In this document: positions 1-5,362 of the stretch, piece after piece
Position numbering within the stretch: position 1 is the stretch's first letter
Layout: each line of letters opens with the position of its first letter
From: Candidatus Brocadiia bacterium
GTDB lineage: Bacteria; Planctomycetota; PUPC01; DSUN01
Direction of reading: 5' to 3'
DNA length: 11,951 nt
Assembly (NCBI GenBank): GCA_016782825.1
Contig: JADHXT010000074.1
Span: forward strand, 1 to 11,951
Position numbers and translations under genes: made by a program
Notes under the pieces: model-generated
Seen by the model: only the letters and a program-made list of their open reading frames with translations
Databases searched by the model: none
Told to the model about the DNA's origin: nothing

Positions 1-183
1 AAGGCGTTCCTTGTACACGGCCCGGAAGGCGGCCTCGAGCGACGCGGGCGACGCCTCGTAGCCCCACTCGGCGGCGACGGAGGCATACACCTGGCCCACC
101 GAGGGATGCGGCGCCATCACCGTGCCCACGGCATCGAGGCACACGGCCTTCACGTCGCACAGTTTCGGCATCGCCCGCGCCAC
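1..183 (-). CDS. HAD superfamily hydrolase, REG-2/HDHD3-like (5' part only)
   Basis: Minus-strand reading frame whose N-terminal part is in the window; it continues past base 1. After a short lead, the protein reads VKAVCLDAVGTVMAPHPSVG and then VYASVAAEWG. This is HAD motif I followed by the start of the cap region, as in the HAD-IA proteins of the REG-2/HDHD3 type. These are phosphatase-like enzymes using an Asp nucleophile (the first D of DAVGT). The second Asp of the usual DxD is Val here, a form I associate with this subgroup; substrate unknown. Start choice: GTG at 183 has GGAGAGG-type sequence 6-9 nt upstream; the in-frame ATG at 171 is possible but lies about 18 nt from that site. It is divergent from the epimerase operon. 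The family call rests on about 60 residues. Confidence 0.72.
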   Translation of the reverse strand, partial: MARAMPKLCDVKAVCLDAVGTVMAPHPSVGQVYASVAAEWGYEASPASLEAAFRAVYKERL

Positions 184-227
184 GCTCCGCCTCTCCACTG
201 AGGAAGTATCGTTCAGCCCGCCCATCC

Positions 228-233
228 ATTCTA
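228..233 (-). promoter_or_regulatory. Possible -10 box for the HAD gene
   Basis: On the minus strand the sequence is TAGAAT (5 of 6 to TATAAT), about 45 nt upstream of the GTG at 183. No convincing -35 hexamer lies 16-18 nt further upstream, so this is a weak candidate chosen mainly by position in a divergent intergenic region. Confidence 0.25.
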
Positions 234-278
234 GACCAACCGACCGCCGTCCGCCAGAAGACACGGCCTCGCCGCAAC

Positions 279-307
279 TTGCACAAGGCCCGGGCTGCCA
301 CTATAAT
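279..307 (+). promoter_or_regulatory. Sigma70-type promoter of the epimerase-serS operon
   Basis: A perfect TATAAT at 302-307 is preceded by TTGCAC at 279-284 (TTG matched, second half poor) with a 17-nt spacer. Transcription would start near 314, giving a leader of about 64 nt before the TTG start at 378. A longer frame opens at TTG 279 but starts inside the -35 box, so it cannot be the real start if this promoter is used. Confidence 0.72.
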
Positions 308-364
308 ACTCCAGTTGCACCCCACGTGGTCTGTCACCCGGCAACATCCTGCTCGGCACCATCC

Positions 365-370
365 AGGAGA
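365..370 (+). promoter_or_regulatory. Ribosome binding site deciding the epimerase start
   Basis: AGGAGA sits 7 nt before TTG 378. It fixes the start of the epimerase at an unusual TTG, which puts the NAD-binding glycine motif at residue 8 as expected. Confidence 0.75.
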
Positions 371-377
371 CACTCGC

Positions 378-1310
378 TTGGCTCTGTTTCTCGTCACGGG
401 CGGCGCGGGCTTCATCGGCTCCAATCTCGTTCAGGCACTGGTCGAACGTGGAGACTCTGTCCGCGTGTTGGACGACTACTCGACAGGCAAGCCCGAGAAC
501 CTGGCGTCCGTGGCCGACCGCATCGAGATCGTCGAGGGAAGCGTGACGGACGAGCCCACCGTGCGCCGCGCCATGCAGGACGTGGAGTTCGTGCTCCACG
601 AGGGCGCTCTCGCCTCGGTGCCGCGCTCGGTCGAGGATCCGCTGGGGTCCAACGTGGCCAACGTGACGGGCACGCTCGCGGTGCTGCTGGCGGCGCGCGA
701 CGCCCACGTGCGGCGCCTCGTGTACGCCGCGTCGTCGTCCGCCTACGGCGACCAGCCGGCCCTGCCGAAGACCGAGGCCATGGCGCCCAGCCCGCTGTCG
801 CCCTATGCCGTGAGCAAGCTGGCAGGCGAATACTACTGCCAAGCCTTCACGGAATGCTACGGCCTGGAGACGGTGGCCCTTCGCTACTTCAACGTGTACG
901 GGCCGCAGCAATCCCCGCAGTCGGTCTACGCGGCGGTGATCCCGAAACTGATCACGGCCATGCTCGCGGGCGAGCGTCCCACCATCTTCGGCGACGGGGA
1001 GCAGTCGCGCGACTTCACCTACGTGGCCGACGTGGTGGCCGCCAACGTGCTGGCCTGCACGGCTCCTGACGCGGTCGGCCAGGCGCTCAACGTGGCCTGC
1101 GGGCAGCGCTACTCGCTGAACGACCTCGTGGCCGCCCTCAACCGCATCCTGGGCACCGATATCGCGCCCATCCACGCCGCGGCGCGCGCCGGCGACGTCA
1201 AGCATTCCCTGGCCGACATCAGCGCGGCTCGCACCCTCCTGGGCTACGAGCCACAGTTCGCCTTCGAGGACGGCCTGCGCCGCACCGTCGCCTGGTTCCA
1301 GGCCAAGTAG
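378..1310 (+). CDS. NAD-dependent epimerase/dehydratase, WbpP/GalE-like nucleotide-sugar 4-epimerase
   Basis: A 310-residue extended short-chain dehydrogenase acting in the cytoplasm on UDP-sugars for surface polysaccharide synthesis. Visible motifs: NAD-binding VTGGAGFIG (residues 6-14), acidic end of strand 2 in VLDDYSTGKPENL, SSSAYG with the catalytic Ser near 119-121, and YAVSK (Tyr143, Lys147). ALASVPRSVEDP, RYFNVYGP and GDGEQSRDFTYV resemble the WbpP/TviC group of UDP-GlcNAc/UDP-GlcNAcA 4-epimerases more than classical GalE. Exact substrate is not certain; UDP-glucose or UDP-glucuronate epimerase are alternatives. The TTG start is supported by AGGAGA 7 nt upstream and by the normal distance to the glycine motif. 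First gene of a likely operon with serS, which starts 30 nt downstream. Confidence 0.88.
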   Translation: MALFLVTGGAGFIGSNLVQALVERGDSVRVLDDYSTGKPENLASVADRIEIVEGSVTDEPTVRRAMQDVEFVLHEGALASVPRSVEDPLGSNVANVTGTLAVLLAARDAHVRRLVYAASSSAYGDQPALPKTEAMAPSPLSPYAVSKLAGEYYCQAFTECYGLETVALRYFNVYGPQQSPQSVYAAVIPKLITAMLAGERPTIFGDGEQSRDFTYVADVVAANVLACTAPDAVGQALNVACGQRYSLNDLVAALNRILGTDIAPIHAAARAGDVKHSLADISAARTLLGYEPQFAFEDGLRRTVAWFQAK

Positions 1311-1340
1311 CGCCGTCACACCGAACAAGGAAGCCATCGC

Positions 1341-2618
1341 ATGCTCTCGCTGGACTTCATCCGCTCGAGGCCCGACGCGGTTCAGGCCGCCGCGGCCGAG
1401 AAGAGGGCCGACGTGGACATCGACGCGCTCCTCGCCCTCGACGAGGAGCGCCGCACGCTGCTCCAGCAGGTGGAAGCGCTTCGCAGCGAACTCAACGCCG
1501 CATCCAAGCAGATCGGCGAGAAGAAGCGCGCGGGCGAAGACCCCAGCAACGTCTTCCAGAAGCTCGGCGCCACCAAGGCGGCCATCAAGGAGCTCGAGGA
1601 GAAACTCAGAGCCATCGAGCCCCAGCTCCAGGCCATGCTCCTCACCGTCCCCAACGTGCCCTCCGACACGAGCCCGCCGGGGAAGACGCCCGAGGACAAC
1701 GTGGTGCGCAGCCAGTGGGGCGCGCCGCCCACGCTTGACTTCGAGCCCAAGGCACACTGGGACATCGCGTCCGACCTGGGCATCATGGACTTCGAGCGCG
1801 CCACCAAGCTCTCGGGCGCGGGCTTCTCGCTCTTCACCGGAGCCGGCTCGAGGCTCGTGCGCGGCCTGATGAACTTCATGCTCGACCTCCACACCACCGA
1901 GCACGGCTACACCGAGGTGTGGGCGCCGGTCGTGGTCAACCGCGACTGCATGACCGGCACGGGGCAGCTCCCCAAGATGGAAGAGGACATGTATTGCTGC
2001 ACCGAGGACGACCTCTTCCTCATCCCCACCGCCGAAGTGCCCGTGACCAACATCCATCGCGACGAAATCCTCGACGGCGACCGCCTGCCCATCTGCTACA
2101 CCGGCTACACGCCCTGCTTCCGCCGCGAGGCCGGCTCCTACGGCAAGGACACCAAGGGCCTCATCCGCGTCCACCAGTTCGACAAGGTGGAGATGGTGAA
2201 GTTTGTCCGCCCCGAGACCTCCTACGACGAACTCGAGAGCCTGCGGGAGAACGCCGAGACCGTGCTCCAACGCCTCGGGCTGCACTACCGCGTGCTGGAG
2301 CTGTGCCGGGGCGACCTGAGCTTCGCCGCCGCCAAGTGCTACGACCTCGAGCTCTGGGCACCCGGCGTGAACCGCTGGCTCGAAGTGTCGTCGTGCAGCA
2401 ACTTCGAGGACTTCCAGGCCCGCCGCGCCGGCATCCGCTTCCGCGACAAGGGCAGCAAGCCGCAATTCGTCCACACGCTCAACGGCAGCGGCGTGGCCTT
2501 CCCTCGGCTCATCATCGCCATCCTCGAAAACTACCAGCAGGCCGACGGCAGCGTGGTCATCCCCGAGGCGCTGCGGCCCTACGTGGGCGGAATGGAAGCC
2601 ATCACCGCACCGTCGTGA
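1341..2618 (+). CDS. serS: Serine--tRNA ligase
   Basis: A 425-residue class II aminoacyl-tRNA synthetase of normal length that charges tRNA-Ser (and tRNA-Sec where present). The start MLSLDFIRSRPDAVQ is typical. Residues about 29-101 form the long charged coiled-coil arm that contacts the tRNA variable arm. The serine-binding TAE is at 230-232. Motif 2 begins FRREAGSYGKDTKG (260-273) and continues to VHQF (277-280). Motif 3 is NGSGVAFPR (381-389), where the more common form is GSGLAVGR, followed by AILENYQQADGSVVIPEALRPY. ATG start with AAGGA about 9 nt upstream. It lies 30 nt after the epimerase and 13 nt before the peptidase gene, so it is probably co-transcribed with both. Confidence 0.97.
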   Translation: MLSLDFIRSRPDAVQAAAAEKRADVDIDALLALDEERRTLLQQVEALRSELNAASKQIGEKKRAGEDPSNVFQKLGATKAAIKELEEKLRAIEPQLQAMLLTVPNVPSDTSPPGKTPEDNVVRSQWGAPPTLDFEPKAHWDIASDLGIMDFERATKLSGAGFSLFTGAGSRLVRGLMNFMLDLHTTEHGYTEVWAPVVVNRDCMTGTGQLPKMEEDMYCCTEDDLFLIPTAEVPVTNIHRDEILDGDRLPICYTGYTPCFRREAGSYGKDTKGLIRVHQFDKVEMVKFVRPETSYDELESLRENAETVLQRLGLHYRVLELCRGDLSFAAAKCYDLELWAPGVNRWLEVSSCSNFEDFQARRAGIRFRDKGSKPQFVHTLNGSGVAFPRLIIAILENYQQADGSVVIPEALRPYVGGMEAITAPS

Positions 2619-2631
2619 AGCGGAGCACCTG

Positions 2632-3495
2632 ATGTCGCGCCCCGTGGCATGGCTCGCCGGCGTCCTGGTCGCTCTCCTCAGCAGCACGCCTCTGCTCGCG
2701 GCAGCGCCGCCGGACAGCCTGGCCGAGAAGCGCCTCGCCGAGGTCCGGGCCAGCCTGGACGCCACCTTCCGCACGGCGCACGACGGCGTGTTCATCGTCG
2801 CGGGCAATCTGCCGCGGGCCACGTTTGACCGCATCCGGCGCCGCACGATCCGCCTCTGTGCCGAGCGGATGTGGCAGGCCTACTTCACCACCAAGCCCGA
2901 CTATCCCATCGTGATCTACCTCTTCGCCGACGACCGCACTTACCGGGCCGGCGCCAAGAAGCTCTTCGGCGACACCGACGTGAGCCACTTCGGCTACTAC
3001 CGCCCGTGGGACCACACCCTGGTGATGAACATCGGCACGGGCACGGGCACGCTGGTGCACGAGATGACCCACGCGCTGATGAAGCCCGACTTCCCCGACG
3101 CCCCCACGTGGTTCGACGAGGGCCTCGCCTCGCTCCACGAGCAGTGCAGCGTGGGCCGCGACACCATCATCGGCCACGAGAACTGGCGGCTCCCCGCCCT
3201 CCAGAAGGCCATCCGCGCCACGCAGGCCAAGCCGCTGGACAAGCTGCTGGCCATGCCGGCAGCGGAGTTCCGCGGCCGCGACGTGGGCCTGCACTACGCC
3301 CAGGCCCGATACGTGGTGCTCCACCTCCAGCGCCAGGGCCTCCTGCGGCGCTTCTACCGCAGCTTCCGCGACAGCCACAAGACCGACCCCACGGGGTCCA
3401 AGACGCTGGCCAGAGTCACGGGCCAATCTCTCGGCGAATTTGAGAAGGCGTGGACGCCCTGGGTGCTGACCCTCCGCTATCCGCCGCAACGGTAG
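2632..3495 (+). CDS. Secreted HExxH zinc metallopeptidase-like protein
   Basis: A 287-residue protein. Residues 1-25 form a signal peptide: short basic start, hydrophobic stretch WLAGVLVALLSSTPLLA, then AAAP. The core holds a gluzincin-type zinc site: HEMTH with His143, Glu144 and His147, and a third ligand Glu163 in WFDEGLA, 15 residues after His147. This HEMTH...WFDEG pattern occurs in the MA-clan peptidase families (DUF1570/peptidase_MA-like) common in planctomycetes. The C-terminal part (YAQARYVVLHLQRQG onward) is the helical domain seen after the active site in such proteins. Substrate unknown; location outside the cytoplasm. ATG start with GGAG 6 nt upstream. No functional link to serS is evident beyond operon position. 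Confidence 0.8.
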   Translation: MSRPVAWLAGVLVALLSSTPLLAAAPPDSLAEKRLAEVRASLDATFRTAHDGVFIVAGNLPRATFDRIRRRTIRLCAERMWQAYFTTKPDYPIVIYLFADDRTYRAGAKKLFGDTDVSHFGYYRPWDHTLVMNIGTGTGTLVHEMTHALMKPDFPDAPTWFDEGLASLHEQCSVGRDTIIGHENWRLPALQKAIRATQAKPLDKLLAMPAAEFRGRDVGLHYAQARYVVLHLQRQGLLRRFYRSFRDSHKTDPTGSKTLARVTGQSLGEFEKAWTPWVLTLRYPPQR

Positions 3496-3510
3496 AGCAG
3501 GGGAGAGACT

Positions 3511-4569
3511 ATGGAACCCTACCGCGTGGGCTTCGTCGGCACCACGGCGCCACACTCCTTCCTGTTCCTCGACACCCTGCGGCTCATCCCCGACACCGCC
3601 GGCGAGATTCACCTGGTCGAGCCCGATGCGCCTCGCGCGGCCAAGGCCGGAGCGGACGCCGTCTATGACGGCCTGGACGAGATGCTCGAGCGCGGGCGCC
3701 CGCATATCTGCTTCATCATGCTTCCCACCGACGAGGTGGAAGGCCCGGCCATCCGCTGCGCCGAGGCCGGCATCCCGCTGGTGATCGACAAGCACGTGGC
3801 CAACACCTCGGCCGCCATCCGCCGCATCCTTGCCGCGTGCGAGCGTGGCGGCGTGAAGATGAGCACCTGCTACACTTGGCGGTACAGCCCGATGGCCCAG
3901 GACATCCGCCGCTGGGTGGAGGAGGGCGTGGTGGGCCAGCCCTACTGCTTCGACGCCCGCATGGTCACCACGTCGGCGGCCCTGCGAACGCAGGACCCGC
4001 AGTTTGCCTGGCTGTTCGACCACGAGCGCTCCGGCGGCGGCATCCTCATCTGGCTCGGGTGCCACTACATCGACCTCATCCGCTTCATCCTCCAGCGGCG
4101 GGTCGAGGCCGTGTGTGCCATGACCAGCCGCCTCACGGACGTGCCCAGTTCGGTGGAGGACGTGGCCAGCGTGTCGTTCCGCCTCGAGGGCGGCCTCGTC
4201 GGCACGCTCCACTGCGCCTACGTGATGCCCGACGGGCTTGGCGACGCCTACGATTCGGGCTTCGTCGTGTGGGGCGACCAGGGCGACATCACGTGGGCGC
4301 CCGTGCACCGTCCCCATCCCACCGTCGTCGTGCGGACGAAGCATCCCGGCTGGCCCGCCGAGCGCGGCCAAACGGTCGCCTACGACGAGAAGCTCGTCCC
4401 GCAGGCCTACGGCGGCACGCAGTTCGTCGTGGACTACTTCCGCGACATGATCCGCCGCCTGGTGGCGGGCGAAGACCACATCGTGACGGGCGAGGACGCC
4501 CTGCGTGTGGTGGAGATCTGCGAAGCGGCCTACCGCGCCGCGGCCACCGGCTGGCAGGTCGCGCTCTAG
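3511..4569 (+). CDS. Gfo/Idh/MocA-family NAD(P)-dependent oxidoreductase
   Basis: A 352-residue two-domain protein. The N-terminal Rossmann fold starts YRVGFVGTTAPH (residues 4-15), and an acidic residue ends strand 2 in HLVEPDAP. The family EKP signature is replaced by DKH (93-95). The C-terminal substrate domain begins near residue 125 and contains SGGGILIWLGCHYIDLI (174-190). His185 and Asp188 fit the GxHxxD active-site motif, but the usual Asp five residues before the His-bearing GxH segment is Trp181. Family members oxidise or epimerise sugars, inositols and related polyols; the substrate cannot be read here. ATG start with GGGGAGA 4 nt upstream. Last gene of the first operon, 15 nt after the peptidase gene; an immediate GC hairpin follows its stop codon. 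Confidence 0.88.
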   Translation: MEPYRVGFVGTTAPHSFLFLDTLRLIPDTAGEIHLVEPDAPRAAKAGADAVYDGLDEMLERGRPHICFIMLPTDEVEGPAIRCAEAGIPLVIDKHVANTSAAIRRILAACERGGVKMSTCYTWRYSPMAQDIRRWVEEGVVGQPYCFDARMVTTSAALRTQDPQFAWLFDHERSGGGILIWLGCHYIDLIRFILQRRVEAVCAMTSRLTDVPSSVEDVASVSFRLEGGLVGTLHCAYVMPDGLGDAYDSGFVVWGDQGDITWAPVHRPHPTVVVRTKHPGWPAERGQTVAYDEKLVPQAYGGTQFVVDYFRDMIRRLVAGEDHIVTGEDALRVVEICEAAYRAAATGWQVAL

Positions 4570-4570
4570 C

Positions 4571-4586
4571 CGCCCCGCGGGGGGCG
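4571..4586 (+). terminator. GC-rich hairpin directly after the oxidoreductase stop codon
   Basis: CGCCCC (4571-4576), loop GCGG, GGGGCG (4581-4586), one base after the TAG stop. A perfect six-pair GC stem suits a transcription end signal, but no T-tract follows. It may therefore need Rho or act as an RNA 3'-end stabiliser. Confidence 0.45.
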
Positions 4587-4587
4587 A

Positions 4588-4708
4588 GTGAAGGTGAAAG
4601 GGGAAAGTGAAAGGGGAAGAAAGGACACGGGAGCCTGTCCCAGCGCCCACCGCGGCACCTGGCCGCGAATCTTCCCCCTTCCCCTTCACTTTCCCCTTTC
4701 ACCTTCAC
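4588..4708. repeat. Inverted pair of 13-nt polypurine tandem repeats
   Basis: Left arm 4588-4619 consists of GTGAAG followed by two 13-mers, GTGAAAGGGGAAA (4594-4606) and GTGAAAGGGGAAG (4607-4619). Right arm 4678-4708 is its reverse complement with one base missing, 31 of 32 positions. The arms are separated by 58 nt. As RNA they would form a stem of about 31 pairs. All purines except a few T lie on one strand in each arm, and GTGAAAGGGGAAAGTG is also a mirror repeat. A third partial copy, ATGAAAGGGGAAG, occurs at 5286-5298. Function unknown; it could add to termination after 4569. Confidence 0.8.
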
Positions 4709-4850
4709 TTCTTCCATTGTGGCCCGCGACGTTTGGCTTGGAACCGCCCGCTAATGGGCAAGTCATAGGCGGACGCCGCCAAGGTCGGAACCGTGGACGG
4801 GGAGACCTCCCGCGCCGGGCGAAGCCGGGACTATACTGGCCCCCTCCCAC
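4709..4850. other. Noncoding spacer left of the hairpin element
   Basis: No gene, tRNA or convincing promoter is seen. TATACT at 4832-4837 resembles a -10 box but has no -35 partner at 16-18 nt. TAGGCGGACGCC at 4766-4777 nearly repeats TAGGCGGAACGCC at 5337-5349 on the other side of the element. Short frames crossing here lack start signals and run through the repeats. Confidence 0.5.
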
Positions 4851-4870
4851 CGGGCTGACCCTTGCCCACA
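4851..4870 (+). repeat. Left terminal inverted repeat
   Basis: CGGGCTGACCCTTGCCCACA, perfectly complementary to 5199-5218. The pyrimidine-rich flank just outside (CCCCCTCCCAC) is loosely mirrored by AAGGGGGAGGGA outside the right end, so the symmetry fades rather than stopping sharply. Confidence 0.85.
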
Positions 4871-4889
4871 TGTCCCGCCGATTCTCTTC

Positions 4890-5002
4890 AGCCTGCTTCA
4901 GCAGGCTTCCGCGGCGGATTCCATCCGCCGCCGTAGGGTGGCGTTTCAACGCCACCGACAGGCAGCGCTCCTCCCTGTCTCTGGAACGCGTTTCAACGCG
5001 TT
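4890..5002 (+). repeat. Left array of four hairpins, TTCA-type loops
   Basis: H1 4890-4907: AGCCTGC-TTCA-GCAGGCT. H2 4911-4931: stem GCGGCGGAT with loop TCC and its 9-nt complement. CGTAG at 4932-4936. H3 4937-4956: stem GGTGGCGT, loop TTCA. H4 4985-5002: AACGCGT-TTCA-ACGCGTT. The 28 nt between H3 and H4 include GACAGG (4957-4962) pairing with CCTGTC (4974-4979). Each stem is perfect although the stems differ in sequence. Confidence 0.85.
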
Positions 5003-5055
5003 TCTCGTCCCGGCTTCAGCCGTGCGGAACGGCGGGGGCTGAAGCCAAGATGAGA
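5003..5055. repeat. Apical inverted repeat of the hairpin element
   Basis: Bases 5003-5021 and 5037-5055 are inverted copies matching at 16 of 19 positions, including a perfect 10-bp core GGCTTCAGCC / GGCTGAAGCC (5012-5021, 5037-5046). The loop is 15 nt (5022-5036). The three differences are transitions, so one of the three is a G-U pair in a plus-strand RNA and the other two are G-U in a minus-strand RNA. Confidence 0.8.
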
Positions 5056-5166
5056 AGCCTGCTAAAGCAGGCTCAAGACAGGGGAGGGGGGCCGCTTGTT
5101 CGTCGCGTTGAAACGCGACGCTACGGGCTCGGCTGAAGCCGAGCCGCAAGCTCGCCGAAGCGAGCT
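5056..5166 (-). repeat. Right array of four hairpins, TGAA-type loops
   Basis: H4' 5056-5073: AGCCTGC-TAAA-GCAGGCT. H3' 5101-5120: CGTCGCGT-TGAA-ACGCGACG. CTACG 5121-5125, the complement of the left CGTAG. H2' 5126-5145: GGCTCGGC-TGAA-GCCGAGCC. H1' 5149-5166: AGCTCGC-CGAA-GCGAGCT. GACAGGGGAGG at 5077-5087 mirrors the CCTCCCTGTC of the left array with one base more. Read from the minus strand, the order and loops repeat those of the left array. Confidence 0.85.
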
Positions 5167-5198
5167 GAAGAACGCCCACGGCGCGTCGCGCCCAGAGG

Positions 5199-5218
5199 TG
5201 TGGGCAAGGGTCAGCCCG
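5199..5218 (-). repeat. Right terminal inverted repeat
   Basis: TGTGGGCAAGGGTCAGCCCG, a perfect reverse complement of 4851-4870. It lies 32 nt outside hairpin H1', whereas the left repeat is 19 nt from H1. Confidence 0.85.
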
Positions 5219-5362
5219 AAGGGGGAGGGAATCTGATCGCCGCCCTCTCGCCTCTCTCCCCGTGGGTGAGGAGGACAAGGGACAAATGAAAGGGGAAGAG
5301 ATGGAAGCCGCCCTTCCCACCACCACGGGAGTCCCGTAGGCGGAACGCCTCCCGCCGCTCGG
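5219..5362. other. Noncoding region upstream of the second operon, with tandem palindromes
   Basis: No gene is seen. The stretch contains an imperfect pyrimidine/purine inverted region (about 5244-5276), the third partial copy of the GTGAAAGGGGAAG motif (5286-5298), and two abutting 13-nt palindromes: ACGGGAGTCCCGT (5325-5337) and AGGCG-GAA-CGCCT (5338-5350). A third CGTAG (5335-5339) spans their junction. The palindromes end 12 nt before the -35 box and could be operator sites or further relics of the hairpin family. Confidence 0.45.

Larger units (their letters stand above)
4851..5218. mobile_element. 368-bp symmetrical hairpin element with 20-bp terminal inverted repeats (REP/BIME-like or MITE-like)
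   Basis: Two perfect 20-bp inverted ends enclose a left array of four hairpins (4890-5002), an apical stem-loop (5003-5055) and a right array of four hairpins (5056-5166) in mirror order. Hairpin lengths from outside in are 18, 21, 20, 18 on the left and 18, 20, 20, 18 on the right. Gaps are 3, 5 and 28 nt against 3, 5 and 27 nt. No open frame with coding character is present. The pattern suggests a non-autonomous element or a structured RNA; the family is not one I can name, and no target-site duplication is obvious. The mobile-element label is inference; the symmetry is directly visible. Confidence 0.6.

Noticed and set aside
1341..2618. serS motif 3 GSGVAFPR as a defective active site
   Set aside because: The essential Arg and the rest of motif 3 are present; the change looks like lineage variation.
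231..2846. Very long minus-strand frame (871 codons) opposite the epimerase, serS and the start of the peptidase gene
   Set aside because: It overlaps three recognisable plus-strand genes, shows no family features and has low-complexity Val/Gly/His-rich sequence typical of antisense shadows in GC-rich genes.
2602..4689. Minus-strand frame of 695 codons opposite the peptidase and oxidoreductase genes
   Set aside because: It is a shadow of two well-supported genes and begins inside the purine repeat.
4832..4837. TATACT as a promoter driving transcription into the hairpin element
   Set aside because: No -35-like hexamer at 16-18 nt upstream (CCCGCG there); too weak to call.
4709..4850. Possible tRNA or riboswitch in the spacer
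   Set aside because: No T-loop GGTTCRA pattern, acceptor stem pairing or known riboswitch core could be found by eye.
4588..5136. Plus-strand frame of 182 codons through the intergenic repeats
   Set aside because: It translates both repeat families, lacks a ribosome binding site and resembles no protein; palindromes rather than codons explain the sequence.
4890..5166. Hairpin array considered as a CRISPR array
   Set aside because: There is no constant repeat with regular unique spacers; the stems vary and the order is mirrored.
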